Assembly (NCBI GenBank): GCA_934632155.1
Contig: CAKTXZ010000006.1
Coordinates: forward strand, 1 to 64,000
Source: an uncultured Clostridia bacterium
GTDB lineage: Bacteria > Bacillota > Clostridia > Christensenellales > Aristaeellaceae
Length of the DNA stretch: 64,000 bases
Direction of reading: 5' to 3'
Positions within the stretch are counted from its first letter, which is position 1, and each line of letters starts with the position of its first letter. Under the pieces are notes generated by a model that was given only the letters and a program-made list of their open reading frames with translations, searched no databases and was not told the origin of the DNA. A program made the translations under genes and the position numbers. Of the stretch, positions 50,090-58,297 are shown piece by piece.

Positions 50090-52501
50090 TCAGATCGTCA
50101 CAGCGCGCAGCGCCTCGTCAAGCGCCTTCCGCTGATCGCGCGGCACGACGTCCCATGCCGGCGAAACCATTTCCTCCGCGTGCGCATCAGGCGAAAGCGC
50201 CGCGACCCGGGGCGCGAAACGAGTCAGCACCTCGCGCGCCCCCGCATGGCGTATAACATCCATCAGCAGCGATTCCCCCGTAAAGGGATGCGCATAATCG
50301 CGCTCCGGCCGCCACTTAAATTCATGCGCGCCGCTCTTGACGGCAAACGGCGCGCCCGCGCTGTCGGGCAGGCAAATCTCCGCCTCCGCACCCTGCGGCA
50401 CCTGCACGCGAAGCGTAAGCTCGTTCGTTGCGTCAACATCCCAATGCACCCGCCATTCTCCGGAAGGCGACTGGAAGGCAAGGTCAATATGGCCGATTCG
50501 TCCGTCCGGATGCGGCGCAATTCTCGCCCGCTTCCAGCCGGGCGCAGCATACTGAAGACCTGCGATCTGCGCGTAAATCGCCTCGCAGATCGTGCCGTAG
50601 GCGTAATGATTCAGGGAATTCATGCCCGTTCCGGAAATTGTGCCGTCCGCCTCAAGGCTGTTCCAGCGCTCCCAGATCGTCGTCGCGCCCAGCTTCACGC
50701 TGTACAGCCAGCCCGGGAAGCCCTCGTTGAGCAGCATGCGGTAGGCCTCATCCGCCAGCCCATTCTCCATCAGCACCGGAATGGTCAGCGGCGCGCCCGT
50801 AAAGCCGCCGGTAATGGCATAGAAATCGCGCCGCAGTCGACGGCGAAGGCCCTGAATCAGCTTATCCTTATCGCGATAAATACCATAGCGCAGCGCCAGC
50901 ACATAAGCCGTTTGCGTATCGACGGTCAGGTTGCCGTTGGGGGATACGTATTCATCCAGCAGCGCGCGATGCACCTGCCCGGCAAGGTCGGCGTAGCGCG
51001 CCGCGTCCTGCGTTTTGTCCAGCTCCTGCGCCGCCTTCGCCGTCAGACGCAGGCTATACATATAATAAACGCCCTGAATATAGGCGTGCAGCGTTCCGCC
51101 CCAGACCGACTGCGGCGTCAGGCCGTCCTGCGCCAGCCAGTCGCCATAGGTATGGTAGGGAAAATTCAGGTGCGTGCCGCCCGCCGCGTCGTCCAGCCGA
51201 ATCAGCTTCTCGGCGTAATCGCGCATCAGCGGATAGCTTTCTTCCAAAAGCGCCCGATCGCCGTAGTGCATGTAAACCGTCCACGGCACAATCGTCGCCA
51301 CGTCCGACCAGACCGCGCCGCCCGGCGTTTTGTCCGAGCATTTAAGCGACGGGCTGTACTGCGGAATATTGCCGCCGTAATACATGGTTTGATCGGCGCG
51401 CAGATCGTGCATATACTTACGATAAAAATCCTTACAATCCATCTGATAGCACGCCGTGGAGCAGAACACCTGCGTATCCCCCGTCCAGCCCAGCCGCTCG
51501 TCGCGCTGCGGGCAGTCCGTCGGCGTATCGAGGAAATTGCTGCGCTGCCCCCAGAGCGTGTTATGCATCAGCTGGTTTATCAACGCGTGGCCGGTTTCGC
51601 AGCGCATAACCTCGCGCAGATCCGAGCAAAGCGCGACCGCCCGAAAATCCGCCGGATCGACATGGGCAATTCCCTCGACCTTCATATAGCGAAAGCCGTA
51701 GAAGGTAAACCACGGCTCGACCTCTTTTTCAACGCCGTCGGACACATAGGTGTACTCGGAGAGTGCGGAGCGCAGGTTGTCGCGGTAAAAACAGCCCTGC
51801 TGCAGCACCTCGCCCGTCTGAATATAGACCTTTCCTCCCCGTGGAAGACGATTGACAAAACGGAAAATGCCCGCCATGTTCTGCTTAAAATCCAGAACCT
51901 GTTCGCCCCGCGGCGTAACAATCAGCTCGGGCGTAAGCACGGCGCGCTCCCGAATAGGCGGCGAAAACTGCGCCACCAGATGATAGGGCTTCTCAACCAC
52001 GCGGCAGGGCACGCAAACGTCCAGATCATCCGCCGTATCATCGCGGTATTCGCCGTCGTAAATATCCGTTTTCCGAATAACGGAAGGGCTGGCCGTCCAG
52101 CTCTCATCCGTTTCGATCACAGTTTGCGCGCCATCCTGCCCGCGAACCGACAGCCGCGCGCCCAGCAGGTATTCATCGCCCCAGGTATCAAAGCCCTTGC
52201 GGTTCTTCCCCGCCCAGCCGATGCGGCCTTTATACCAGCCGTCGCCCAGATAAACCTCCAGCAGGTTGTCCTGCGCCAGCAGGTTCGTCACGTCATAGGT
52301 TTGATACCGCAAATAGGCGTCGTAATCGTTAAAACCGGGGGTCAGATAATCCCGGCCGATTCGCTTGCCGTTGAGATACGCGCGGTAAACGCCCAGACCG
52401 GTCATGCAAAGCTCGCCGCCGGCAACATCAGCAATTGAAAAACGCTTCCATATTTTAGGGCACGCAATATGTGTCTCCGGACTAATCAAACGCAGTTCCA
52501 T
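50090..52501 (-). CDS. GH78 alpha-L-rhamnosidase
   Basis: An 803-aa enzyme removing terminal alpha-L-rhamnose from plant or bacterial glycans. N-terminal beta-sandwich modules (residues about 15-310; RAYLNGKRIGRDYLTPGFNDY) precede the (alpha/alpha)6 barrel. Diagnostic motifs are DTPTDCPQRDERLGWTGD with the catalytic acid region, YGDWLAQDG, and ATTIWERWNSLE with the base Glu. The C-terminal beta domain has IAPHPDGRIGHIDL. There is no signal peptide, so it acts on imported oligosaccharides. The ATG at 52501 is supported by AAAGGAG 8 bp upstream. Confidence 0.93.
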   Translation of the reverse strand: MELRLISPETHIACPKIWKRFSIADVAGGELCMTGLGVYRAYLNGKRIGRDYLTPGFNDYDAYLRYQTYDVTNLLAQDNLLEVYLGDGWYKGRIGWAGKNRKGFDTWGDEYLLGARLSVRGQDGAQTVIETDESWTASPSVIRKTDIYDGEYRDDTADDLDVCVPCRVVEKPYHLVAQFSPPIRERAVLTPELIVTPRGEQVLDFKQNMAGIFRFVNRLPRGGKVYIQTGEVLQQGCFYRDNLRSALSEYTYVSDGVEKEVEPWFTFYGFRYMKVEGIAHVDPADFRAVALCSDLREVMRCETGHALINQLMHNTLWGQRSNFLDTPTDCPQRDERLGWTGDTQVFCSTACYQMDCKDFYRKYMHDLRADQTMYYGGNIPQYSPSLKCSDKTPGGAVWSDVATIVPWTVYMHYGDRALLEESYPLMRDYAEKLIRLDDAAGGTHLNFPYHTYGDWLAQDGLTPQSVWGGTLHAYIQGVYYMYSLRLTAKAAQELDKTQDAARYADLAGQVHRALLDEYVSPNGNLTVDTQTAYVLALRYGIYRDKDKLIQGLRRRLRRDFYAITGGFTGAPLTIPVLMENGLADEAYRMLLNEGFPGWLYSVKLGATTIWERWNSLEADGTISGTGMNSLNHYAYGTICEAIYAQIAGLQYAAPGWKRARIAPHPDGRIGHIDLAFQSPSGEWRVHWDVDATNELTLRVQVPQGAEAEICLPDSAGAPFAVKSGAHEFKWRPERDYAHPFTGESLLMDVIRHAGAREVLTRFAPRVAALSPDAHAEEMVSPAWDVVPRDQRKALDEALRAVTI

Positions 52502-52544
52502 CCTCAACGCTCCTTTGTCACGTTAAAACATCACGGATAATGAC

Positions 52545-52573
52545 ATTATATCGCCGATTTCGCCCGGATGCAA
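52545..52573 (-). promoter_or_regulatory. Promoter of the GH78 gene
   Basis: Minus strand: TTGCAT, 17 bp, TATAAT. Confidence 0.6.
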
Positions 52574-52627
52574 TACGTCGAGCGGAAAAAGTAGATCGCC
52601 GCCATCAAGGTTTTACATGCATAGGAT

Positions 52628-52656
52628 TTGCCTTTTCGACGCGTTTGCCGTATAAT
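52628..52656 (+). promoter_or_regulatory. Promoter of the membrane protein-GtrA operon
   Basis: TTGCCT, 17 bp, TATAAT, 38 bp before the start codon at 52695. Confidence 0.6.
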
Positions 52657-52694
52657 AGGATTTGTTTCACACTTCACGCAAGGGGGAAACGCTC

Positions 52695-54737
52695 ATGCTG
52701 GCTGTCGCCTATCTGGCTTTATTTTTGCTTTGCGGCGCGGGAATCGCCTTTCTGCTCCTGCCCCGCGTTCGGTTTGTCGCCCGAATCTGGCTGGGGCTAT
52801 GTCTGGGGCTGCTAATGATGATGTGCCTGCCCGCGCTGACGGCCTTCCTATGTCGCTTTACCGTTTCCGCGCATCTCTTCGCCCTGCTGCCACTGGGCGC
52901 GATCATGTGCGCGGCGTGGCTTTTACGCGACAAGCGCGCCCCGCTTCCCTTTGACGCGGCCGAAAAGCGGCTGTGTCTCCTGCTGCTCGCCGTGTCGCTG
53001 CCGCTGACGGTGCTGACGGCGTATTTGCATTGCACGCATACCCTTTCCCCCGCCCCGAACGGCACGCTGCACGTGGGCCAGAGCACCTACGGCGATCTGC
53101 CGCTCCATCTGGCCATCGTCACCAGCATGCGCGGCGCGGCCTTTCCGGCGGATTATTCCATTTTGCCCGGCACGCTTTTATCCTATCCCTTCCTGACGGA
53201 CACGCTGTCCACCTCCTTTATGGTGATGGGCTTTTCGCTGCGCGCAGCCATTCTGGCGCCGGGCATTCTGATGAGCGCGCTGGTGTTTTGCGGCTATGTC
53301 ATTCTGGCGGAGCGTATCGCCGGAAAATGCAAGACCGCCGCGCTGGCCGCACTGTTCTTCTTCATCAGCGGCGGACTGGGCTTTTTCTACCTGATGGATA
53401 TGCAGGGCACGGTGCTGGGCTATTCCGGGCACAATGAGCTTCAGGCTGTAGCCGGGCTGGGCGCGCGCATTCGCGCCGTGCTGTCGGGATGGTATCAAAC
53501 CCCCGCCAATCACGCCGAGTTCACCACCTACAACCTGCGCTGGAGCAATGTCATTGTCGACATGATGGTGCCACAGCGCACAACGCTGGGCGGCTGGTGC
53601 ATGACGATCCCCTGCGTTTACCTGCTCTACGATATGCTGTGGCCCGCCATGGCGGCGCGCGGCGTTACCATCACCGCCGCGCCCGACGGCCCGACCGCCT
53701 TTTTTCATAAGCGCGCGTTGAATTTCCGTTCCCTGACGCTTGCCGGCATATGGGCGGGCGCGCTCCCTATGGTCAACACGCATTGCTTCCTCGCGCTGGG
53801 GCTGATGTGCGCGGGCTTTATGCTGTACGACTTGATCGTCAACCGCGCACAGATTTCCCGCGCGCTGTGCTTCTGGGCGGTCTTCGGCGCGCCGGCCGTC
53901 CTTCTGGCCGCGCCGCAGCTTTTCACATGGACGTTCCGCCAATCCCTGAACAATCAGGGGTTCCTCCGGCTGCAATTTAACTGGGTCAACGGCGAAAACG
54001 GCATGCTGCTGGATAATTATTTCTGGTTCTACCTAAAAAACGTCGGCCTGCCCTTCGCGCTGATTTTACTCGCGCTTCTGGAAAAGAATCCAAAACGCCG
54101 CTTTCTGGCCAGCGGCGCGTTTGCGATCTATATCGTGGCGGAGTTCGTCGTCTTTACCCCCAACACCTATGACAACAACAAGCTATTCTATATCTGGTAT
54201 ATGCTCTGCGCCGTCATTGCGGCGGATTATGCGCTGGAGCTGCTGGGCAGGCTGCGGGGGCTGCGCGCCCGGCCGGTGATCGCCGCGCTGTGCGCCTTCG
54301 CCTGCTTCGCCACCGGTACGCTGAGCATCGCCCGCGAATGCGTCAGCGATTACCAGATGTTCTCTGCGGCCGAGGTAGCGGCGGCAAAATATGTCGAGGC
54401 CGAAACGCCGGAGGACGCGACGTTCCTGACCTCCACCACCCACATTAATTTCGTCAGCAGCCTCGCCGGGCGCAAAATTGTCTGCGGCCCGGACACATGG
54501 CTGTATTTCCACGGGCTGGATACCTCCGTGCGTCAATCGGATATCCGCGCCTTCTATGCCGACCCCGCCGGAAGCGCGAACATTCTGGAAAAATACGATG
54601 TGGATTACATTCTGGTCGGCGGCAGCGAAAGAAGCATGTACGCCGTCAACCTGCCTGCGCTTTCGCAAACGTTCGAATGCGTCTATACATCGGATAACGG
54701 GCAGATTATGATCTTCAAGGCAGGAAAAACGCCGTGA
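52695..54737 (+). CDS. Polytopic membrane protein (GT-C-like)
   Basis: A 680-aa protein with about 11-13 transmembrane helices, and a C-terminal soluble part of about 110 residues (AAAKYVEAETPEDATFLTSTTHINFVSSLAGRKIVCG..). The layout (polytopic N-terminal part, an acidic Tyr-Gly-Asp-Leu loop near residue 135, and a C-terminal periplasm-facing domain) resembles lipid-linked-sugar-dependent glycosyltransferases of the GT-C type, but no named family is certain. It is translationally coupled to a 78-aa protein by a GTGA overlap and followed by a GtrA flippase-like gene. Together they could glycosylate a wall or membrane polymer. Confidence 0.7.
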   Translation: MLAVAYLALFLLCGAGIAFLLLPRVRFVARIWLGLCLGLLMMMCLPALTAFLCRFTVSAHLFALLPLGAIMCAAWLLRDKRAPLPFDAAEKRLCLLLLAVSLPLTVLTAYLHCTHTLSPAPNGTLHVGQSTYGDLPLHLAIVTSMRGAAFPADYSILPGTLLSYPFLTDTLSTSFMVMGFSLRAAILAPGILMSALVFCGYVILAERIAGKCKTAALAALFFFISGGLGFFYLMDMQGTVLGYSGHNELQAVAGLGARIRAVLSGWYQTPANHAEFTTYNLRWSNVIVDMMVPQRTTLGGWCMTIPCVYLLYDMLWPAMAARGVTITAAPDGPTAFFHKRALNFRSLTLAGIWAGALPMVNTHCFLALGLMCAGFMLYDLIVNRAQISRALCFWAVFGAPAVLLAAPQLFTWTFRQSLNNQGFLRLQFNWVNGENGMLLDNYFWFYLKNVGLPFALILLALLEKNPKRRFLASGAFAIYIVAEFVVFTPNTYDNNKLFYIWYMLCAVIAADYALELLGRLRGLRARPVIAALCAFACFATGTLSIARECVSDYQMFSAAEVAAAKYVEAETPEDATFLTSTTHINFVSSLAGRKIVCGPDTWLYFHGLDTSVRQSDIRAFYADPAGSANILEKYDVDYILVGGSERSMYAVNLPALSQTFECVYTSDNGQIMIFKAGKTP

Positions 54738-54970
54738 TCGAACGTTTTCTGCGCTATTCGCTGGCGCACAACCGGAAAATCCGCGTGGTGATGGCCGACA
54801 GCCTGAAATGTCGGAATATTACCGTCATCGCGCTGGAGGGCGAAAACGTGTTTTTCCTTACCGCCGGACGAAAAAAGCCCGAGCGCGTGCTCGTCGGCGA
54901 TATTCTCTCCGCCGCCTATGCGCGCGGCGATACCGGCGATACGCTGCAATATGAACCCAAGGAGGAATAA
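54734..54970 (+). CDS. Small conserved-looking cytoplasmic protein
   Basis: A 78-aa hydrophilic protein that starts at a GTG overlapping the preceding stop. The text (VMADSLKCRNITVIALEGENVFFLTAGRKKPERVLVGDILSAAYARGDTGDT) suggests a small beta-barrel fold. I do not recognise a family name. Position between a membrane glycosyltransferase-like protein and GtrA suggests a role in the same pathway. AGGAAAAACGCC lies ahead of the GTG. Confidence 0.6.
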   Translation: MIERFLRYSLAHNRKIRVVMADSLKCRNITVIALEGENVFFLTAGRKKPERVLVGDILSAAYARGDTGDTLQYEPKEE

Positions 54971-54978
54971 CGAACCAT

Positions 54979-55446
54979 ATGCTTGAAAAAGTCAAAGCGC
55001 TGCTGCGCGACCGCGACAAAATGCGCGAGATGTCAATGTATCTTCTCTTCGGCGTGCTGACGACGGCCGTAAACTGGCTTGTCTATTTTGCCTTCACAAG
55101 CGCGCTGGGGATGAACAATTACGCCAAGGGCTCCTACGAATATGTGCTCATCGGCAACGCGGCCAACATTGTCGCGTGGATCGCCGCCGTGCTGTTCGCT
55201 TTCTTTACCAACAAGAGGTTCGTGTTTCAAAGCAAACGCGACGCGCAAAACGGCGCATGGAAGGAATTCGGCCTGTTCGTGTCCGCGCGTCTGTTGTCGC
55301 TGGTGCTGTTTGAAGTGCTGCTGTACACGCTGGCGCTCTACATTCTGCCGCACGAATGGGATAAGCTGCTGATGAACGTGCTGGTTGTGGTGTTTAACTA
55401 TTTTGCCAGCAGCTTTGTCGTGTTTAAGAAAACGCAGCGCAAATAG
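54979..55446 (+). CDS. GtrA family membrane protein
   Basis: A 155-aa protein with four transmembrane helices and the GtrA pattern: MSMYLLFGVLTTAVNWLVYFAF, GNAANIVAWIAAVLFAFFTNKRFVFQSK, and FVSARLLSLVLFEVLLYTL with VLVVVFNYFASSFVVFKK at the end. GtrA proteins move polyprenyl-phosphate-linked glucose (or other monosaccharide) across the membrane for surface-glycan decoration. It follows the GT-C-like gene and the 78-aa gene by 8 bp, which fits flippase plus glycosyltransferase function. Confidence 0.92.
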   Translation: MLEKVKALLRDRDKMREMSMYLLFGVLTTAVNWLVYFAFTSALGMNNYAKGSYEYVLIGNAANIVAWIAAVLFAFFTNKRFVFQSKRDAQNGAWKEFGLFVSARLLSLVLFEVLLYTLALYILPHEWDKLLMNVLVVVFNYFASSFVVFKKTQRK

Positions 55447-55474
55447 GCTGGCGCGGATGGCGCGACGATACAGC

Positions 55475-55540
55475 AAGCCCTGCAGGGAAGCCGCTTGGCG
55501 TTCAGTCAAACGCAGCCTTCGCCCGCAGGGCTTTGATTTT
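55475..55540 (+). terminator. Probable terminator after gtrA
   Basis: AAGCCCTGC pairs with GCAGGGCTT over a 41-base loop, followed by TGATTTT. It lies between converging operons. The long loop makes it weaker than a standard hairpin. Confidence 0.45.
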
Positions 55541-55559
55541 GACACGTAAGGCTCGCCCT

Positions 55560-56690
55560 TTATTTCATGCACTCCCGCCGCAGATACTCGCGCATGGACA
55601 GCCTGCCCGCGCCGATGATGCTCAGATCGCTTGCAGATTCCATCTCGCAAAGCTTTTCGCCAAAGCCCATCAGGCTTAACCGGCGGTTGACGGCGTCCAC
55701 CAGCGCCTTGCCGTAAAAGGCAATGCGTTCCCCGCCCAATACAAAAAGCTCCAGATCCAGAATATACTGCAAATTGCGAATGCACAGCGCCAGATGATCG
55801 GCCAGATAGGCCGTCGCTTCCCGGCGCGAAGCTTCGTCGCCCTGGAGCAGCGCCGGCCAGCGGCGCAGCATACGCTCCCTGTCCAGCCGCCGCTCCAATG
55901 CGCCCCGCTCCGCAATACCGCCTTCTTCAAAAATGTCCTGCGAAACATAACCGATCTCGCCCGCCGTGAAATGCGAGCCGCGGTACAGCGTACCGTCCAG
56001 AATCAGCCCCGCGCCCATGCCCGTGTTCAGGGCGATATAGCCCATGTTCTGAATGCCGCCGCGCAGCATGTATTCGCCCTGCGCCGCAGCGTTCACATCA
56101 TTTTCAAGGCCGACATGGACGCCGTATGTTTCCGCCAGCCATTGCGCCGTTTCTGCCAATGATTCCGGAGCGGCGATATCCAGATACGGCGCGGCGATGA
56201 CCGTATAGCCATGCACGATGGCGGGAAGCGCGACGCCGATGCTCAGCACCCGCGCCCCCTGCGTCTGCGCGCGCGCGATCAGGTCATGCACGCTTTCTTG
56301 CAGGCGGGCTCTTTCTAGCGCCGCTCTGCCGGCCAGCCCGTCCGTCTGCTGGACGCAGACAAGTCGGCCGTTCATATCCACCAGCCCCGCGCGGCATTTT
56401 TCGCCGTCCAGCAGCAGCCCTACGGCCATGTTTGTATCGCTGCAAAGCTGATATGCAAACGCCTTACGTCCGAAGGCGGAGGTATTGATCTTGTCTCCAG
56501 TACGAATAAGGCCGAGCTCCTCAAAAAAATCACAGATTTTCATGATTGTCGGCGCGCTCAAACCGGTTGCGGCAATCACATCGCTTCTGGAAAACGCCGG
56601 ATGACGCAGCATATATTCCAACGCCGCCAAGCGATTCATCCGCTTCATGTCGGCAGCGTCGTCCATAATATTAGCGTTTTCTCTTTCCAT
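55560..56690 (-). CDS. ROK-family transcriptional regulator
   Basis: A 376-aa regulator with an N-terminal winged helix-turn-helix (ALEYMLRHPAFSRSDVIAATGLSAPTIMKICDFF, residues about 24-57) and a ROK sugar-kinase-like domain (VGLLLDGEKCRAGLVDM, VGLENDVNAAAQGEYMLRGG, ALNTGMGAGLILDGTLYRG). The zinc motif CxCGxxGC usually found after GEIGH is absent; here the sequence is GEIGYVSQDIF. It is last in the minus-strand sugar operon, 15 bp after a ROK kinase, so it likely regulates the operon in response to the sugar or its phosphate. Confidence 0.88.
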   Translation of the reverse strand: MERENANIMDDAADMKRMNRLAALEYMLRHPAFSRSDVIAATGLSAPTIMKICDFFEELGLIRTGDKINTSAFGRKAFAYQLCSDTNMAVGLLLDGEKCRAGLVDMNGRLVCVQQTDGLAGRAALERARLQESVHDLIARAQTQGARVLSIGVALPAIVHGYTVIAAPYLDIAAPESLAETAQWLAETYGVHVGLENDVNAAAQGEYMLRGGIQNMGYIALNTGMGAGLILDGTLYRGSHFTAGEIGYVSQDIFEEGGIAERGALERRLDRERMLRRWPALLQGDEASRREATAYLADHLALCIRNLQYILDLELFVLGGERIAFYGKALVDAVNRRLSLMGFGEKLCEMESASDLSIIGAGRLSMREYLRRECMK

Positions 56691-56705
56691 CCAGCTTCAC
56701 TCCGT

Positions 56706-57596
56706 TCAAATCATTGATTGCCAGCCGCTTTCGGCCAGACAGCAGGCGCCCAGCGCGCCGGCGCGATTGTCATATTCGCTCAATTCAACGCGCGCGCGCA
56801 CGGGCGTAAGCCGGCCTGCCGCACGCTCAATTGCGTCGCGATAATCCCCAAGCGAGGCCGCCACGCCGCCGCCCAGCACCACCACCTGCGGGTTAAGCAG
56901 GCTCATCATGTTGGCGACAGTTACCGTAAGCCTTCCAAGAAACCGATCGATGATTTGCCGCGCCGCCGCGTCGTCGGCGTGGTCAAAGAGCGTCTTGGCC
57001 GTATAGCCCAGCGGCTCCGCCATTTTTTGCAGGGCCGTTCCCGAAATGCGCGATTCCAGAAAGCCAAACCGACCCTCCGCCGCCGAAAAATCCGCTTCAG
57101 GTGGTTCGAACACGCAATAGCCAATTTCGCCCGCGCTATTCGTCGCGCCTGACAGAAGCCGTCCCCCCGAAAGAATCGCGCAACCGACGCCCGTGCCCAG
57201 GGTAATGAGCACCGCGTCCGTGCAGCCCTTCGCCCTTCCGCCGTGCATTTCCGCCAGCATGGCCATAGTTGTGTCGTTTTCCACCCGGCAAGGAAAGCCC
57301 CAGCCGCTAAAAAGCGTCTTCTTCAGATCCTGCCGCACCCAGCCCAGCGCAGGAGCGTCCACCACGACGCCGCTTTCCGGCGTCACACGGCCGGCCACGC
57401 CCATCGCCATGCCCGCTATCACGTGTCCATTCGCCGTCAGGTCGAAAAACACCTGCTCCAGATGTGCGCGAAAATCGGGAATATTCTTTTCAGTCGGCCA
57501 GACGCATTCCAACAGCCTCTCTCCGCGCTCGCGGACAATCAGCAGCGTTTTCGTGCCGCCGACGTCCACGCCGACAAAGCACCCGCCATCCTTCAT
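56706..57596 (-). CDS. ROK-family sugar kinase
   Basis: A 296-aa kinase. The N-terminal ATP motif is GCFVGVDVGGTKTLLIV; the sugar-binding Asn-Asp is in CRVENDTTMAMLAEM; TLGTGVGCAILSGGRLL and VVLGGGVAASLGDY are further ATP-phosphate motifs. As in the neighbouring ROK regulator the CxCGxxGC zinc motif is replaced (GEIGYCVFEPP). It would phosphorylate a hexose or N-acetylhexosamine. Its ATG at 57596 overlaps the nagB stop by 4 bp, which selects this start over upstream in-frame ones. Confidence 0.88.
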   Translation of the reverse strand: MKDGGCFVGVDVGGTKTLLIVRERGERLLECVWPTEKNIPDFRAHLEQVFFDLTANGHVIAGMAMGVAGRVTPESGVVVDAPALGWVRQDLKKTLFSGWGFPCRVENDTTMAMLAEMHGGRAKGCTDAVLITLGTGVGCAILSGGRLLSGATNSAGEIGYCVFEPPEADFSAAEGRFGFLESRISGTALQKMAEPLGYTAKTLFDHADDAAARQIIDRFLGRLTVTVANMMSLLNPQVVVLGGGVAASLGDYRDAIERAAGRLTPVRARVELSEYDNRAGALGACCLAESGWQSMI

Positions 57597-58297
57597 TCCT
57601 CTTCCCCCCATGCCGCCCGATCGCATATCCACATCACTCCGGGCGCGTCGCGAAGCATCGTGGCGGGCAGGAAGGGCTCTTCGCCGCTGAAAACGCATCG
57701 CAAAATCTCGCGTTTATGCTCCCCGACAATCAGCACGTCCGCCTGCTTAGCCGCCAGCAAATCAGCCATTCCCAGCGTGACGCCGCTGCGAATTTCGACA
57801 GTGCCGGCAAAGTATTTCTGCATCACCGCGCGCGTGTTTTCGTCCAGCCGCTGCTCACGCGCCGGACTGTCCGAAGCGCAGCCCGGCTCGTTAAGCGCCA
57901 GATGGCCATTCATGCCAAGGCCCAGCAGCATATAATCAATTCCGCCGCGCGCCGCGATAAAAGCTTTTATTCGCTTGCATTCCGCCGTCGCGTCACGATA
58001 TTTCCCCCGAAAAAGGCAAATATGCTCCTCGGGCATATTGGTTCGATTTAGAAAATTGCGCTGCAAAAAGCCCGCGCACGAGCCATCGTCCCCCTCGTCG
58101 CAGCCCGTCCATTCGTCCATGTCGACAAAATATGCCCGGGAAAAATCCACGCCTGTCAGCGCGTCGAATACCGGCAGCGAGGTGTGCCCAGCCGCCATGC
58201 ACAGCAGCGCGTCCGGCTTTTGCGCAAGCACTATCCGCACATGCTCTGCGGCCAGCGCCGCCGCGTGATGCGCATCCTTCATTACATGAATATTCAT
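57593..58297 (-). CDS. nagB: Glucosamine-6-phosphate deaminase
   Basis: A 234-aa isomerase/deaminase converting glucosamine-6-phosphate to fructose-6-phosphate and ammonia. Motifs include LLCMAAGHTSLPVFDAL (phosphate loop), FVDMDEWTG (catalytic Asp/Glu region) and LLGLGMNGHLALNEPG with the catalytic His and Glu. The LxxGxNGH text is typical of Gram-positive NagB. The ATG at 58297 overlaps the stop of the GH4 gene (ATGA). It links the operon to amino-sugar breakdown, though related NagB-fold enzymes can act on other sugar phosphates. Confidence 0.87.
   Translation of the reverse strand: MNIHVMKDAHHAAALAAEHVRIVLAQKPDALLCMAAGHTSLPVFDALTGVDFSRAYFVDMDEWTGCDEGDDGSCAGFLQRNFLNRTNMPEEHICLFRGKYRDATAECKRIKAFIAARGGIDYMLLGLGMNGHLALNEPGCASDSPAREQRLDENTRAVMQKYFAGTVEIRSGVTLGMADLLAAKQADVLIVGEHKREILRCVFSGEEPFLPATMLRDAPGVMWICDRAAWGEEE

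Noticed and set aside
50042..52438. 798-codon open frame on the plus strand
   Set aside because: Antisense to the GH78 gene, with arginine- and histidine-rich composition and no domain match.
57593..58297. Apparent loss of a catalytic Asp in NagB (MNGH instead of DGH)
   Set aside because: The NGH form is, as far as I recall, common in Gram-positive NagB proteins, so it is not evidence for altered function.
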